A stretch of 43,632 bases of DNA, taken from contig JANWYF010000078.1 of assembly GCA_025057055.1 (NCBI GenBank), positions 1 to 43,632 on the forward strand, read 5' to 3'. A model generated the notes under the pieces. It made no database searches. It saw only the letters and a list, made by a program, of their open reading frames with translations, and was not told the origin of the DNA. The translations under genes were made by a program, and so were the position numbers. The stretch is from Rhodovarius sp. Lineage in GTDB: Bacteria; Pseudomonadota; Alphaproteobacteria; Acetobacterales; Acetobacteraceae. Every line of letters starts with the position of its first letter. Positions within the stretch are counted from its first letter, which is position 1. Positions 27,138 to 40,856 of the stretch are shown piece after piece.

Positions 27138-27622
27138 CGATAGGGCGCATCCAGTTCGAGGCGCTTGGCGATCTCCGCCTCCCAGCGGTCGCCGTTGGCG
27201 AGCAGCCTTTCCTTGTCGTACATCAGCTCCTCGCGCGTCTCGGTCGCAAATTCGAAGTTCGGCCCCTCCACGATCGCATCCACCGGGCAGGCCTCCTCAC
27301 ACAGGCCGCAGTAGATGCATTTGGTCATGTCGATGTCATAGCGCGTGGTGCGGCGCGAACCGTCTTCGCGGGGTTCGGCTTCGATCGTGATCGCCTGGGC
27401 GGGGCAGATCGCCTCGCACAGCTTGCAGGCGATGCAGCGCTCCTCGCCGTTCGGATAGCGGCGCAGCGCATGCTCGCCCTTGAAGCGGGGCGAGAGCGGC
27501 GTCTTCTCGTACGGGTAGTTGATGGTCGCCTTCGGCTTGAAGAAGTAACGCAGCGTCAGCCACATGCCGGAGAGCAGTTCCGCCAGCAGCAGGCTGCGCG
27601 CAATGCGGTCGAGCTGGATCAT
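27134..27622 (-). CDS. nuoI: NADH-quinone oxidoreductase subunit I
   Basis: 162 residues. Peripheral-arm protein with two ferredoxin-type [4Fe-4S] motifs, [12 protein letters not shown] and [12 protein letters not shown], that pass electrons toward cluster N2. The ATG at 27622 overlaps the nuoH stop (ATGA). A longer in-frame opening upstream runs through nuoH in another frame and is rejected. Confidence 0.96.
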   Translation of the reverse strand: MIQLDRIARSLLLAELLSGMWLTLRYFFKPKATINYPYEKTPLSPRFKGEHALRRYPNGEERCIACKLCEAICPAQAITIEAEPREDGSRRTTRYDIDMTKCIYCGLCEEACPVDAIVEGPNFEFATETREELMYDKERLLANGDRWEAEIAKRLELDAPYR

Positions 27623-28629
27623 GCCGGCACCCATCCGGTCAGCTGGAGCACGGCTGCCGTCAGCACCAGCCAGAACAGGCTGAACGGCAGGAACACCTTC
27701 CACCCCAGGCGCATCAGCTGATCGTAGCGGTAGCGCGGGAAAGTGGCGCGCACCCAGACGAAGACGAACAGGCAGCAGGCCACCTTGAGCGCGAACCACA
27801 CCGGGCCGGGCACCCAGTTGAGCGGGGCGATGTCGAGCGGAGGATACCAGCCACCCAGGAAGAGGATGGTGGTCAACGCCGACATCAGGATCATGTTCGC
27901 GTATTCGCCGAGGAAGAAGAGCGCGAAGCTCATCGAGCTGTACTCGACCATGAAGCCGGCCACCAGCTCGCTCTCGCCCTCGGGCAGATCGAAGGGGGCA
28001 CGGTTGGTCTCGGCCAGGGTCGAGATGAAGAAGATGACGAACATCGGAAAGAGCGGGATCGCAAACCACAGGTCCTTCTGTGCCCGCACGATCTCCGTCA
28101 GGTTGAGCGAACCCACGCAGAGCAGCACGGTCACGATCACGAAGCCCATCGAGACTTCGTAGCTGACCATCTGTGCCGCGCTGCGCAGCGCACCCAGGAA
28201 GGCGTATTTCGAGTTGGAAGCCCAGCCCGCGATGATGATGCCATAGACGCCAAGCGAGCTGACGGCGAACAGATAGAGGATGCCGACATTGATGTCGGCG
28301 ATCGCCCAGCCGTCATTCACCGGGATCACGGCCCAAGCGATCATCGCCAGCACGAAGGTGAGCATCGGTGCCAGCAGGAAGAGGACCGGATTGGCCCCCG
28401 CCGGCACGATGGTCTCCTTGGTGAGCATCTTGAGCGCATCGGCAAAGGGCTGCAGCAGGCCGAAGGGGCCGACCACATTGGGCCCCTTGCGCAGCTGCAT
28501 CGCCGCCAGGATCTTGCGTTCAGCCAGCGTCAGATAGGCGACGGCGACCAGCACCGGCACCAGCAGCGCCAGCGCCTGCGCCACGGTCAGCACAAGCTGG
28601 CCCCCGGGTGTGGCAAGAAACCCCTGCAT
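27619..28629 (-). CDS. nuoH: NADH-quinone oxidoreductase subunit H
   Basis: 336 residues, about eight membrane helices; forms the quinone chamber with nuoB and nuoD. Signatures: [40 protein letters not shown] and [10 protein letters not shown]. The ATG at 28629 lies just after the nuoG stop and fits the usual length; an upstream TTG/GTG opening inside nuoG is rejected. Confidence 0.96.
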   Translation of the reverse strand: MQGFLATPGGQLVLTVAQALALLVPVLVAVAYLTLAERKILAAMQLRKGPNVVGPFGLLQPFADALKMLTKETIVPAGANPVLFLLAPMLTFVLAMIAWAVIPVNDGWAIADINVGILYLFAVSSLGVYGIIIAGWASNSKYAFLGALRSAAQMVSYEVSMGFVIVTVLLCVGSLNLTEIVRAQKDLWFAIPLFPMFVIFFISTLAETNRAPFDLPEGESELVAGFMVEYSSMSFALFFLGEYANMILMSALTTILFLGGWYPPLDIAPLNWVPGPVWFALKVACCLFVFVWVRATFPRYRYDQLMRLGWKVFLPFSLFWLVLTAAVLQLTGWVPA

Positions 28630-28633
28630 CGGC

Positions 28634-30607
28634 CTATTCCGCAGCAAGCGCCGGTGCCGCAGCCGGCGCGAAGACGCGCGCGCATTCCGCCATGGTCGGA
28701 CTGGCGCGCGTGATCGGATCGCACTGCCAATAGTTGCGGATCGGCAGCACGAAGGGCTCATCGGATATCGGGCCGGGCTCCCCGGGCGGAGAATCGGGCA
28801 GCGGGGTGCGCACCAGGCCGCGCAACGCGAAGAGCGGATGCTGCTCCCGCAATTCGGCCAGCGTGTCGAAGGGCAGCGTCACGCCGAGGGCGGCCGAGGC
28901 AGCGCGAATGATCTTCCAGTCCTCGCGCGCCTCCCCCGGCGGAACCACCGCGGCGAAGGCCTGCTGCACCCGCCCCTCGGTGTTGACCCAGGTCCCGTCC
29001 TTCTCGGTATAGGCCGCTCCCGGCAGGATGACATCGGCCCGCGCCGCCGCCGCCTCTCCGTGATGGCCCTGATAGACGACGAAGACGCCGGGCGGGATAC
29101 GCGCCGCATCGAAACCATCGGCACCGAGCAGCCACAGCGCATCGACCCCACCCGCCAGCATGCCGGCCAGATCGAGCCCGCCGGGCCCAGGCAGGAAGCC
29201 GAGATCGAGCGCCGCCACCTGCCCGCCGAACAGATGCAGCAGGTTGAACCCGTTCCACTCCGCGCTGGGGCGCGCAAGCTCCCAGGCGCGGGCCAGAACC
29301 GCCGCGCCGTCCGGCCGCGCCAGCGCCCCGCGGCCCAGGATCACCATCGGTCGCGCCGCCCCCTCCAGGAAATCGGTATCGAGCCCGACCCGCCGATGCG
29401 GATAGGTCAGATCGACCGGCGGCCCGACATGCGCGACCTCAAGCCCCGCCAGCACCGCCTTGCGGATGCGCGCATTGATCACCGGCGCCTCGACCCGAGG
29501 ATTGGAGCCGATGATGAGCAGGCGATCCGCCTGCTCGATGCCGGCAATGGTGGAGTTGAAGACGTAATACGCCCGCTCCCTGGCATCGATCTTCGCCCCA
29601 TCCTGGCGGCAGTCGAGATTGGGGCTGCCAAGCCGCAGCATCAGCTCGCGCAGGGCGAAGATCGCCTCGGCATCCACCGTATCGCCGACCACGGCGCCGA
29701 CGCGGCCGCGGAAGCGGCGCGCCAGCACCTCCAGCGCCTCGCCCCAGGTCGCGGGCACCAGACGCCCATCGCGCCGCACCCAGGGCCGGTCCAGGCGACG
29801 CCGCTTCAGCCCATCGAAGCTGAAGCGTCCGCGATCGCCCATCCATTCCTCGTTCACCTCGTCATCCTGCCGCGGCAGGATGCGCATCACCTCCGCCCCG
29901 CGGGTGTCGATGCGGATGGGCACGCCGGTCGCGTCCAGCACATCGATGCTGTCGGTCTTGGTGAGCTCCCAGGGCCGGGCGGTGAAGGCATAAGGCCGGC
30001 TGGTCAGCGCGCCGACCGGGCAGATATCGATCAGATTGCCCGACAGTTCGGAGGCGATCGCCTTCTCGACATAGGTGCCGACCTCCATCGTCTCGCCCCG
30101 GCCGGTCGCGCCCAGATCGGGCACGCCCGCCACCTCGGCCGCAAAGCGGATGCAGCGCGTGCAGTGGATGCAGCGCGTCATCACGGTCTTGATCAGCGGG
30201 CCGACATATTTGTCCTTCACCGCCCGCTTGGTCTCGGTGAAGCGGGAGACGTCGCGCCCATAGGCCATCGCCTGATCCTGCAGATCACACTCCCCGCCCT
30301 GGTCGCAAATGGGGCAGTCGAGCGGATGGTTGATCAGCAGGAACTCCATCACCCCGCGCCGCGCGTTGCGCACCATCGGCGTGTCGGTGAAGACCTTCAT
30401 CCCATCCATCACGGGATAGGCGCAGGAGGCGACGGGCTTGGGCGCCTTCTCGACCTCGACCAGGCACATCCGGCAATTGCCCGCGACCGAGAGGCGTTCG
30501 TGATAGCAGAAGCGCGGGATCTCCTTGCCCGCCGCCTCGCAGGCCTGCAGCACGGAGGCACCCTGGGGCACCTCCACCTCAATCCCGTCGACGATGACCT
30601 TGGCCAT
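28634..30607 (-). CDS. nuoG: NADH-quinone oxidoreductase subunit G
   Basis: 657 residues. Iron-sulfur protein with a molybdopterin-oxidoreductase-like C-terminal domain without cofactor. [2Fe-2S] ligands Cys34, Cys45, Cys48 and Cys62; histidine-ligated cluster in [18 protein letters not shown]; another [4Fe-4S] set in RCIHCTRC with DICPVGAL. The ATG at 30607 is chosen because GGAG sits eight bases upstream; a GTG at 30616, overlapping the nuoF stop, would add three residues. Confidence 0.95.
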   Translation of the reverse strand: MAKVIVDGIEVEVPQGASVLQACEAAGKEIPRFCYHERLSVAGNCRMCLVEVEKAPKPVASCAYPVMDGMKVFTDTPMVRNARRGVMEFLLINHPLDCPICDQGGECDLQDQAMAYGRDVSRFTETKRAVKDKYVGPLIKTVMTRCIHCTRCIRFAAEVAGVPDLGATGRGETMEVGTYVEKAIASELSGNLIDICPVGALTSRPYAFTARPWELTKTDSIDVLDATGVPIRIDTRGAEVMRILPRQDDEVNEEWMGDRGRFSFDGLKRRRLDRPWVRRDGRLVPATWGEALEVLARRFRGRVGAVVGDTVDAEAIFALRELMLRLGSPNLDCRQDGAKIDARERAYYVFNSTIAGIEQADRLLIIGSNPRVEAPVINARIRKAVLAGLEVAHVGPPVDLTYPHRRVGLDTDFLEGAARPMVILGRGALARPDGAAVLARAWELARPSAEWNGFNLLHLFGGQVAALDLGFLPGPGGLDLAGMLAGGVDALWLLGADGFDAARIPPGVFVVYQGHHGEAAAARADVILPGAAYTEKDGTWVNTEGRVQQAFAAVVPPGEAREDWKIIRAASAALGVTLPFDTLAELREQHPLFALRGLVRTPLPDSPPGEPGPISDEPFVLPIRNYWQCDPITRASPTMAECARVFAPAAAPALAAE

Positions 30608-30612
30608 GCGCT

Positions 30613-31911
30613 TCACTCCGCCGCCAGGCGCTGCCTCTGCCGCGCCTTGTAGGCCGCGATCCGCTCCTCCATCAGCGGGCGGAAATGCCGGATCAGGCCC
30701 TGCACTGGCCAGACCCCGCCATCGGCCAGGGCACAGATCGTATGCCCCTCGATCTGGCGCGTCACCTGCTCGAGCAGGTCGATCTCCTCGACCTCGGCCC
30801 GCCCCTCGACCATGCGCAGCATCATGCGGTTGACCCAGCCCAGCCCCTCGCGGCAGGGCGTGCACTGGCCGCAGCTCTCATGCTTGTAGAAGGCCGAGAG
30901 GCGCTGGATCGCCTTGATGATGTCGGTCGACCTGTCCATCACGATCACGCCGGCGGTGCCAAGGCCCGACTTGTGCTCGCGCAGCGAGTCGAAATCCATC
31001 AACACCTCGTCGCAGATGTGCTTGGGCAGCAGCGGCGTGGAGGACCCGCCCGGGATCACCGCGAGCAGATTGTCCCAGCCCCCGCGCACCCCGCCGGCAT
31101 AGCGTTCGATCAGCTCGCGCAGCGGGATGCTCATCTCCGCCTCGACATTGCAGGGCTTGTTCACATGGCCCTGGATGCAGAAGATCTTGGTGCCCGAGTT
31201 CTTGGGCCGCCCGAAGCTCGCGAACCAGGCCGCGCCGCGCCGCATGATGGTGGGCACGACCGCGATCGTCTCGACATTGTTGACCGTGGTGGGGCAGCCA
31301 TAGAGCCCGACCGCCGCCGGAAAGGGCGGCTTGAGGCGCGGCATCCCCTTCTTGCCCTCCAGGCTCTCGATCAGCGCGGTCTCCTCGCCGCAGATGTAGG
31401 CGCCGGCGCCGCGATGGACATAGAGGTCGAAATCATAGCCGCTGCCCGCCGCATTCCGCCCGAGGAGCCCGGCCTCGTAGGCCTCCTCGATCGCCGCCTG
31501 CAGCACCTTGGCCTCACGCGCGTATTCGCCGCGGATGTAGATGTAGCCAGCGCAGGCACCGATCGCCGCGCCGGCGATCAGGCAGCCCTCGATCAGCTTG
31601 TGCGGCTCATGGCGCAGGATGTCGCGGTCCTTGCAGGTCCCGGGCTCGCTCTCATCGGCGTTGACCACCAGATAAGCCGGCCGCCCGTCGGTCGATTTCG
31701 GCATGAAGGACCATTTCATGCCGGTCGGGAAACCCGCGCCCCCGCGCCCGCGCAGGCCGGAATTCTTGATCTCCTCGATGATGGCATCGCGGCCGCGGGC
31801 GATGATCGCCGCCGTGCCGTCCCAATCCCCCCGCGCGCGCGCCGCCGCCAGGTTCCAGGGCTGGAAGCCGTAGAGGTTGGTGAAGATCCGGTCCTTGTCG
31901 GAAAGCGGCAT
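30613..31911 (-). CDS. nuoF: NADH-quinone oxidoreductase subunit F
   Basis: 432 residues. Binds NADH and FMN and carries cluster N3. Signatures: [18 protein letters not shown] (nucleotide site), [17 protein letters not shown] (FMN region) and [12 protein letters not shown] with the cluster cysteines. One base separates its start from the nuoE stop. Confidence 0.96.
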   Translation of the reverse strand: MPLSDKDRIFTNLYGFQPWNLAAARARGDWDGTAAIIARGRDAIIEEIKNSGLRGRGGAGFPTGMKWSFMPKSTDGRPAYLVVNADESEPGTCKDRDILRHEPHKLIEGCLIAGAAIGACAGYIYIRGEYAREAKVLQAAIEEAYEAGLLGRNAAGSGYDFDLYVHRGAGAYICGEETALIESLEGKKGMPRLKPPFPAAVGLYGCPTTVNNVETIAVVPTIMRRGAAWFASFGRPKNSGTKIFCIQGHVNKPCNVEAEMSIPLRELIERYAGGVRGGWDNLLAVIPGGSSTPLLPKHICDEVLMDFDSLREHKSGLGTAGVIVMDRSTDIIKAIQRLSAFYKHESCGQCTPCREGLGWVNRMMLRMVEGRAEVEEIDLLEQVTRQIEGHTICALADGGVWPVQGLIRHFRPLMEERIAAYKARQRQRLAAE

Positions 31912-31912
31912 C

Positions 31913-32512
31913 CTACACCTCCGTCAGCGAGGTCGGCCCGCCTTCCGCGGCACTGCCCTGTCGACCGATGGTGCTGCCGGGCGGCGGACGTTCCCCGCGC
32001 TTGAGCGCCTCGATCAGCGCCACCGTGCGATCGTAGTCGAGATCCTCGTAGTAATCCTCATCGACTTGCAGCACCGGCGCATTGACGCAAGCCCCGAGGC
32101 ATTCGACCTCGGTCAAGGTGAACAGGCCATCGGCACTGGTCTGCCCCGGACCCTTCACGCCGGCCGCATCGCAGCAGGCGCGCATCACCTCCTCTGCCCC
32201 GCGCAGCATGCAGGGGGTGGTGCCGCACACCTGCAGGTGATAGCGCCCGATCGGGCGCAGGTTGAACATGTAGTAGAAGGTCGCAACCTCATAGACGCGG
32301 ATCGGCGGCATGGACAGGCGCTGCGCCACCACATCCATCGCCGCCTTCGGCACCCAGGCACTGCCGGTCTGCCGGCGCATCTGCTCCTGCACCAGATAGA
32401 GCAGCGGAATGACCGCGCTCGCCTGCTTGCCCGCCGGATAGCGGGCCAGGATCTTCGGGATCTGGGCCTCGCTCTCGGCGTCGAAGGCGAAGCTGTCGGG
32501 CTGTTCGCTCAC
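31913..32512 (-). CDS. nuoE: NADH-quinone oxidoreductase subunit E
   Basis: 199 residues, thioredoxin-like [2Fe-2S] protein. Cluster ligands lie in CGTTPC and CLGAC. GTG start at 32512 overlaps the nuoD stop as GTGA. The C-terminal tail after the cluster ([20 protein letters not shown]) is an alphaproteobacterial-style extension. A longer opening upstream overlaps nuoD and is rejected. Confidence 0.95.
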   Translation of the reverse strand: MSEQPDSFAFDAESEAQIPKILARYPAGKQASAVIPLLYLVQEQMRRQTGSAWVPKAAMDVVAQRLSMPPIRVYEVATFYYMFNLRPIGRYHLQVCGTTPCMLRGAEEVMRACCDAAGVKGPGQTSADGLFTLTEVECLGACVNAPVLQVDEDYYEDLDYDRTVALIEALKRGERPPPGSTIGRQGSAAEGGPTSLTEV

Positions 32513-33729
32513 CGGTCGATCTCCCCGAAGACGATGTCGAGGCTGCCGATGATCGCCACCGCATCGGCCAGCATATGGCCCTTGCTCAGCACCTCCATCG
32601 CCTGCAGATGCGCGAAGCCGGGCGCGCGGATCTTGCAGCGATAGGGCCGGTTGCTGCCATCGGCCACGAGATAGACGCCGAATTCCCCCTTCGGTGCCTC
32701 GACCACGGTGTAGGTCGCCCCGGCCGGCACATGGAAGCCTTCGGTATAGAGCTTGAAGTGGTGGATCAGCGCCTCCATGGAGCGCTTCATCTCGGCCCGC
32801 GGCGGGGGGACGATCTTGTGATCCGCCACCTTGACCGGGCCCGGCCTCATCTGATCCAGGCACTGGCGGATGATACGGGCCGATTGGCGCATCTCCGCCA
32901 CCCTGACCAGATAGCGGTCGTAGCAGTCGCCATGCCGGCCGACCGGGATGTCAAACTCCAGCCGGTCATAGACCTCATAGGGCTGGCTCTTGCGCAGGTC
33001 CCACGGCACGCCGGAGGCGCGCAGGCAGGGCCCGCTGAAGCCCCAGGCCATCGCCTGTTCCGCGCTGATGACGCCGATGTCGACCGTACGCTGCTTGAAG
33101 ATCCTGTTCTCGGTCAAAAGACCTTCCAGATCGTCCAGAAAGGCCGGAAACTGCGCCAGCCAGCGTTCGATCTTCTCCGGCAGGGCGGCCGGGATATCCT
33201 TGGCCACGCCGCCGGGACGGAAATAGTTGGCATGATAGTGGCTGCCCGAGGTCATCTCGTACATCTCGAGCAGATGCTCGCGCTGTTCGAAGCCCCACAG
33301 CGCCGGCGTGATCGCCCCGCAATCCAGCGCATAGGTGGTGACGTTCAGCAGATGATTGAGGATGCGCGTGATCTCGCTGAACAGCACGCGGATGTAGCGG
33401 GCCCGCTCCGGCACATCCTTGTCGATGCCGAGCAGCCGTTCGACCGCGAGCGCGAAGGCATGCTCCATGCACATCGGGCTCACGTAGTCGAGCCGGTCGA
33501 AATAGGGCAGCGCCTGCAGATAGGTCTTGTGCTCGATCAGCTTCTCGGTGCCGCGATGCAGCAGCCCGATATGCGGGTCCGCACGCTCCACCACCTCGCC
33601 CTTCATCTCGAGCACCAGGCGCAGCACGCCATGGGCGGCCGGATGCTGCGGCCCGAAATTGATGGTGTGGCTGTCGACCTCGACGGTGCGGCGCGGCGCA
33701 TCCTCGGGCGGGGGAAGGGAGAGGCTCAT
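32509..33729 (-). CDS. nuoD: NADH-quinone oxidoreductase subunit D
   Basis: 406 residues, 49-kDa-type subunit lining the quinone site. Signatures: [31 protein letters not shown] and DIVFGEIDR at the end. Separate from nuoC (no nuoCD fusion). ATG overlaps the nuoC stop by four bases. Confidence 0.96.
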   Translation of the reverse strand: MSLSLPPPEDAPRRTVEVDSHTINFGPQHPAAHGVLRLVLEMKGEVVERADPHIGLLHRGTEKLIEHKTYLQALPYFDRLDYVSPMCMEHAFALAVERLLGIDKDVPERARYIRVLFSEITRILNHLLNVTTYALDCGAITPALWGFEQREHLLEMYEMTSGSHYHANYFRPGGVAKDIPAALPEKIERWLAQFPAFLDDLEGLLTENRIFKQRTVDIGVISAEQAMAWGFSGPCLRASGVPWDLRKSQPYEVYDRLEFDIPVGRHGDCYDRYLVRVAEMRQSARIIRQCLDQMRPGPVKVADHKIVPPPRAEMKRSMEALIHHFKLYTEGFHVPAGATYTVVEAPKGEFGVYLVADGSNRPYRCKIRAPGFAHLQAMEVLSKGHMLADAVAIIGSLDIVFGEIDR

Positions 33730-34340
33730 GACTTCGGCGCCTCGATCCGCTGGAGGTGGACCTTCTCATCGCCCGGCAGCGTGGTCATCGCCTCCCACGG
33801 GCTCAGGAAATCGAAGTTGCGGTAATCCTGCGTCAGGCTGACCGGCTCATAGACCACCTGCTTGCGTTCCTCGTCGTAGCGCAGCTCAACAAAGCCGGTG
33901 AGCGGGAAGTCCTTGCGCAGCGGATGGCCTTCGAAGCCGTAGTCGGTGAGCAGCCGGCGCAGATCGGGCTGACCGTCGAAGACGATGCCATACATGTCCC
34001 AGCATTCGCGCTCATACCAGGTCGCCGACGGCCACAGGCCCGCCACGCTCGGAACCGGTGTCGACTCGCCCGCCCGGACGATGACGCGCAGCCGGCGGTT
34101 CCACTGCAGGCTGAGCAGATTGTAGACGACGTCGAAGCGCTCCTCCCGCGCCGGCCAATCCACGCCGCAAATGTCCATGCACTGCGCGAAGGCCAGGGTC
34201 GGGTGGTCGCGCAGCAGCGCCATCGTCGGCAGCAGCCGCTCGCGCGCCACATGCAGCACGAGCTCCGCGCCGAAGCGGTCGCGCGTCAGCCGGGCATCGG
34301 GCAGGACAGCCCGGATCGCCTGTTCCAGCTCCTCAACCAC
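33726..34340 (-). CDS. nuoC: NADH-quinone oxidoreductase subunit C
   Basis: 204 residues, 30-kDa-type subunit. Signature [21 protein letters not shown] followed by [19 protein letters not shown]. The GTG at 34340 is the only start close to the nuoB end; it overlaps nuoB by eight bases. Further upstream openings run through nuoB in another frame. Confidence 0.94.
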   Translation of the reverse strand: MVEELEQAIRAVLPDARLTRDRFGAELVLHVARERLLPTMALLRDHPTLAFAQCMDICGVDWPAREERFDVVYNLLSLQWNRRLRVIVRAGESTPVPSVAGLWPSATWYERECWDMYGIVFDGQPDLRRLLTDYGFEGHPLRKDFPLTGFVELRYDEERKQVVYEPVSLTQDYRNFDFLSPWEAMTTLPGDEKVHLQRIEAPKS

Positions 34341-34878
34341 GCAGGATGGTCCCCGTCCGCCGGATCTTCTTCTGCAGCTGCAGGATGCCATAGACCAGCG
34401 CCTCGGCCGTCGGCGGGCAGCCAGGCACATAGACATCCACCGGCACGATGCGGTCGCAGCCGCGCACCACGGAATAGCTGTAGTGGTAATAGCCCCCGCC
34501 ATTGGCGCAGGAGCCCATCGAGATCACCCAGCGCGGTTCGGCCATCTGGTCATAGACCCGCCGCAGCGCGGGGGCCATCTTGTTGGTGAGGGTCCCGGCC
34601 ACGATCATCACGTCGCTCTGCCGGGGGCTGCCGCGCGGGATGATGCCGAAGCGGTCGAGGTCATAGCGCGCCATGTAGGCGTGGATCATCGGCACCGCGC
34701 AGCAGGCCAGCCCGAAGGTCATCGGCCAGAGGCTGCCGGTGCGCGCCCAGTTCACCACCCGATCGAGGTTGGCGACGATGAAGCCCTTCTCCTGCAGTTC
34801 GCCGGTGATGCCCTTGATCACCGCCTCCTGCTCGGGGCCCGGCGGCAGCGCCGCCTTGTTCCAGGCGAGCTCGCTCAT
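34333..34878 (-). CDS. nuoB: NADH-quinone oxidoreductase subunit B
   Basis: 181 residues. Carries cluster N2, the last iron-sulfur centre before quinone: cysteines in [19 protein letters not shown] and [14 protein letters not shown] at 34878 overlaps the nuoA stop by four bases. The N-terminus [20 protein letters not shown] is hydrophilic and typical of alphaproteobacterial members. Confidence 0.95.
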   Translation of the reverse strand: MSELAWNKAALPPGPEQEAVIKGITGELQEKGFIVANLDRVVNWARTGSLWPMTFGLACCAVPMIHAYMARYDLDRFGIIPRGSPRQSDVMIVAGTLTNKMAPALRRVYDQMAEPRWVISMGSCANGGGYYHYSYSVVRGCDRIVPVDVYVPGCPPTAEALVYGILQLQKKIRRTGTILRG

Positions 34879-35243
34879 TCCCACTCCAGCGCCCCCTTCC
34901 GCCATTCGTAGATGAAGCCCACCGTCAGCACCGCGAGGAAGGCCATCATCGACCAGAAGCCGAACCAGCCGATCTCGCCGAGGCTGACCGCCCAGGGGAA
35001 GAGGAAGGCGACCTCCAGGTCGAAGATGATGAACAGGATGGCCACCAGGTAGAAGCGCACGTCGAAGCGCCGTCGCGGCTGTTCGAAAGCTTCGAAGCCG
35101 CATTCATAGGCACTCAGCTTCTCGGGGTAGGGTTTCTGCCGCGCCGCCAGGAAGGCGCCCCCCACCATGGCGAGCGCGATCGCCCCCGCAATGCCCATGA
35201 AGATGAGGATCGGGAAATAGGCACCGAGCAGGCCGGCGTTCAT
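34875..35243 (-). CDS. nuoA: NADH-quinone oxidoreductase subunit A
   Basis: 122 residues, three membrane helices; first gene of the 14-gene complex I operon. Family segments include [44 protein letters not shown], given here only as a landmark: YECGF with the FDLE helix. A strong ribosome site (AGGAAGGAAAGG) ends five bases before the ATG. The promoter is not clear: a weak TTCGGA/TATGGC pair lies in the 150 bases upstream. Confidence 0.95.
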   Translation of the reverse strand: MNAGLLGAYFPILIFMGIAGAIALAMVGGAFLAARQKPYPEKLSAYECGFEAFEQPRRRFDVRFYLVAILFIIFDLEVAFLFPWAVSLGEIGWFGFWSMMAFLAVLTVGFIYEWRKGALEWE

Positions 35244-35397
35244 GACCGCCTTTCCTTCCTGAGACCTTGCCTAGACGCAGCGCACCAGGCGGCCGCGCGC
35301 GCGGACCATACCGGCATGCTGCCCGCACCGCCATAGTGCTGGCGGCCATTTTCCGAACCGTTTCGCGTATGGGAGGCAGGCCGCCCTTGCAGGCCTC

Positions 35398-35474
35398 TGG
35401 CGCGAGTGACGGGGCTCGAACCCGCGACCTCCGGCGTGACAGGCCGGCGCTCTAACCGACTGAGCTACACCCGC
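35398..35474 (-). tRNA. tRNA-Asp (GTC)
   Basis: 77 nucleotides folding as a cloverleaf on the minus strand: acceptor GCGGGTG pairs with CACTCGC (one G-U), discriminator G73, and the CCA end is encoded. The anticodon loop CTGTCAC reads GTC for aspartate; D-arm AGCTCAG and T-loop TTCGAG are present. Located between tRNA-Val and nuoA. Confidence 0.96.
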
Positions 35475-35485
35475 TTGGCCGCCGG

Positions 35486-35514
35486 GGGATAGGCCCCTGG
35501 GCGGGCTTCGTCAA
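35486..35514 (-). promoter_or_regulatory. Sigma-70-type promoter of tRNA-Asp
   Basis: On the minus strand TTGACG (35509-35514) and TATCCC (35486-35491) are exactly 17 bases apart, and the tRNA starts 11 bases after the -10 element. Spacing and position are what a tRNA promoter should show. Confidence 0.75.
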
Positions 35515-35586
35515 GCGGGATGATGGCGGCCCTGCCGCGTGGAGGGCGGCGCCTGCGGCCTGCCCTGGGGTCGAGGAGAGGGGGTA

Positions 35587-35658
35587 TGGGCGCTGGCGGA
35601 ATCGAACCGCCGACATCCTGTGTGTAAGACAGGCGCTCTACCGCTGAGCTAAGCGCCC
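35587..35658 (-). tRNA. tRNA-Val (TAC)
   Basis: 72 nucleotides, complete cloverleaf on the minus strand: acceptor GGGCGCT with AGCGCCC, discriminator A73, anticodon stem CCTGT/ACAGG with loop CTTACAC giving anticodon TAC for valine, T-arm GGCGG TTCGATT CCGCC. CCA is not encoded and must be added afterwards. It follows the hupB terminator by about 35 bases. Confidence 0.96.
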
Positions 35659-35691
35659 CCGGCCCTTGCTATGCCCCAGGCGGCGGGCATG

Positions 35692-35719
35692 AAAAAGGCC
35701 GGTCCGCGGGGGACCGGCC
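35692..35719 (-). terminator. Rho-independent terminator of hupB
   Basis: Nine-base-pair stem GGCCGGTCC/GGACCGGCC (35697-35705 with 35711-35719), five-base loop, then five T on the minus strand (35692-35696), 25 bases after the hupB stop. Confidence 0.88.
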
Positions 35720-35743
35720 TGCGGCAGGTGCCGCGGTGGCGGG

Positions 35744-36016
35744 TCAGTTCACCGCCTCCTTGAGCGCCTTGCCGGCCTTGAAACGCACCGTCGTGGTGGC
35801 AGGGATCTTGATCTCCTCCCCGGTGCGCGGATTGCGCCCCTTGCCGGCCTTCCGCTTGCTCGTGCTGAAGGTGCCGAAGCCGACCAGGCGCACCTCCTGC
35901 TTCTTCTTCAGCGCCTTGGTGATCGCATCGAACACCGCATCCAGCACATCCCCGGCCTTGGCCTTGGAGAGATCCCCCGCCTCGGCCACCACGGCCACCA
36001 GATCCTGCTTGTTCAT
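35744..36016 (-). CDS. hupB: Nucleoid protein HU
   Basis: 90 residues. Dimeric DNA-bending histone-like protein. Typical order: MNKQDLVAVVAEAG, then the signature GFGTFSTSKRKAGKGRNPRTG at 47-67 and the DNA-binding arm with IPATTTVRFKAGKALKEAVN. An AAGGGGGG ribosome site precedes the ATG. It lies downstream of lon, as in many proteobacteria, but has its own promoter and terminator. Confidence 0.96.
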   Translation of the reverse strand: MNKQDLVAVVAEAGDLSKAKAGDVLDAVFDAITKALKKKQEVRLVGFGTFSTSKRKAGKGRNPRTGEEIKIPATTTVRFKAGKALKEAVN

Positions 36017-36072
36017 GTACCCCCCTTGGGACCCGGGCGACCAGCCGATTCTGGCCGCGAAACCGGCAGGGA

Positions 36073-36101
36073 CACTAGGTGGCAGGCTTCGCGGGCGTCA
36101 A
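36073..36101 (-). promoter_or_regulatory. Probable hupB promoter with palindrome over the -35 box
   Basis: On the minus strand TTGACG (36096-36101) and CTAGTG (36073-36078) are spaced by 17. The -35 box lies inside an inverted repeat with seven-base arms, CGGGCGT/ACGCCCG, at 36092-36107, which could be an operator. The lon terminator ends 18 bases before this repeat, so hupB needs its own promoter. Confidence 0.55.
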
Positions 36102-36125
36102 CGCCCGGCATGCGATTATCCCCGG

Positions 36126-36174
36126 AAAACCGCGGCGGAGGGCGGGAAGGGCGCGGCCAAGCCCGCCCCGCCGC
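36126..36174 (-). terminator. Probable terminator of lon
   Basis: Arms at 36132-36146 and 36162-36174 form 13 base pairs with a two-base bulge and a 15-base loop. Four T (36126-36129) follow on the minus strand after two more bases. It begins about 18 bases past the lon stop. The T-run is short, so termination may be partial. Confidence 0.6.
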
Positions 36175-36192
36175 GCCGTTCCGCCACCCCCG

Positions 36193-38592
<2,400 letters not shown>

Positions 38593-38713
38593 GTGACCTC
38601 ACTTCGGACAGTCATCGGCCGCGCCACCCGGCAGCGGCATGGCGGGACCGGCCCCTCGGGGCAAGAGGGAGATGGGGAGTGCCGGCCGCCCCCGCAAGGA
38701 GAGGCCGGATGTC

Positions 38714-39973
<1,260 letters not shown>

Positions 39974-40098
39974 GCGCACTCCTTGCCCCGCCGCGCCCGA
40001 CCCACGGCAGGCGCGGACACAGGCGGAAGACAGCCCGGAAGTCTAATCCTGGCCCGGGGAGAGGGAAAGATTCGAGGCGGGGCGAACCGGCGCAGGGC

Positions 40099-40752
40099 TC
40101 AAGCCGCCTTGCCGGCCTCGGTCGGGACCGGCCGCTTCTCGACCACATGGTCGACCAGGCCGAAATCCCGCGCCTCCTCGGCACTCATATAGGTGTCGCG
40201 CTCAAGCCGCCGTTCGATCTCCTCGAAGGGCTGGCCGGTGTGCGCGACATAGATCTCATTGAGGCGCCGGCGCAGCGTCAGGATCTCCCGCGCCTGGATC
40301 TCGATGTCGGTCGCCTGCCCCTGCGCCCCGCCCGAGGGCTGATGCACCATCACCCGCGCATTGGGCAGCGCAAAGCGCTTGCCCTTCTCCCCGGCGCAGA
40401 GCAGCAGGCTGCCCATGCTCGCCGCCATGCCCAGGCAGACCGTGCTGACCGGGCTGCGGATGTATTGCATCGTGTCATAGATCGCGAGCCCCGCGCTGAC
40501 CACGCCGCCCGGGCTGTTGATGTAGAAGGCGATCTCCTTGGTCGGGTTCTCGCTCTCCAGGAACAGAAGCTGCGCGCATAGCAGGCTGGCCACCTGGTCA
40601 TAGACCGGGCCGGTTAGGAAGATGATGCGCTCCTTCAGCAGCCGCGAGTAGATGTCGTAGGCGCGCTCGCCCCGGGCGGTCTGTTCGACCACCATCGGGA
40701 TCAGGGTGTTGTTGTACACCTCAACCGGGTCGCGGCCTTCGATCCAAGACAT
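40099..40752 (-). CDS. clpP: ATP-dependent Clp protease proteolytic subunit
   Basis: 217 residues. Barrel-forming serine protease; catalytic triad Ser112 (GMAASMGS), His137 (VMVHQPSGG) and Asp186 (ERDTYMS). The ATG at 40752 with AGGA seven bases upstream is preferred over an opening nine codons earlier. Directly upstream is recO instead of the trigger factor gene found before clpP in many proteobacteria. Confidence 0.96.
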   Translation of the reverse strand: MSWIEGRDPVEVYNNTLIPMVVEQTARGERAYDIYSRLLKERIIFLTGPVYDQVASLLCAQLLFLESENPTKEIAFYINSPGGVVSAGLAIYDTMQYIRSPVSTVCLGMAASMGSLLLCAGEKGKRFALPNARVMVHQPSGGAQGQATDIEIQAREILTLRRRLNEIYVAHTGQPFEEIERRLERDTYMSAEEARDFGLVDHVVEKRPVPTEAGKAA

Positions 40753-40856
40753 GGGCTGTTCCTGCTCCCAACCACGCATTCCGGGCCCCGCTCCCCGAAT
40801 TCGGCTGGGCGGCCCGGACCGGCCGGCCGGCCCCCAGATGGGCCACCGCGCCGGCG

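Noticed and set aside
35244-35397. nuo operon promoter TTCGGA with TATGGC, spaced by 16, on the minus strand
   Set aside because: Only three of six bases match in the -35 box; a promoter must exist nearby, but this one is not supported well enough to list.
38593-38713. Hairpin GCCCC/GGGGC between clpX and lon as a terminator
   Set aside because: Short stem with no following T-run on the minus strand; clpX-lon read-through is more likely.
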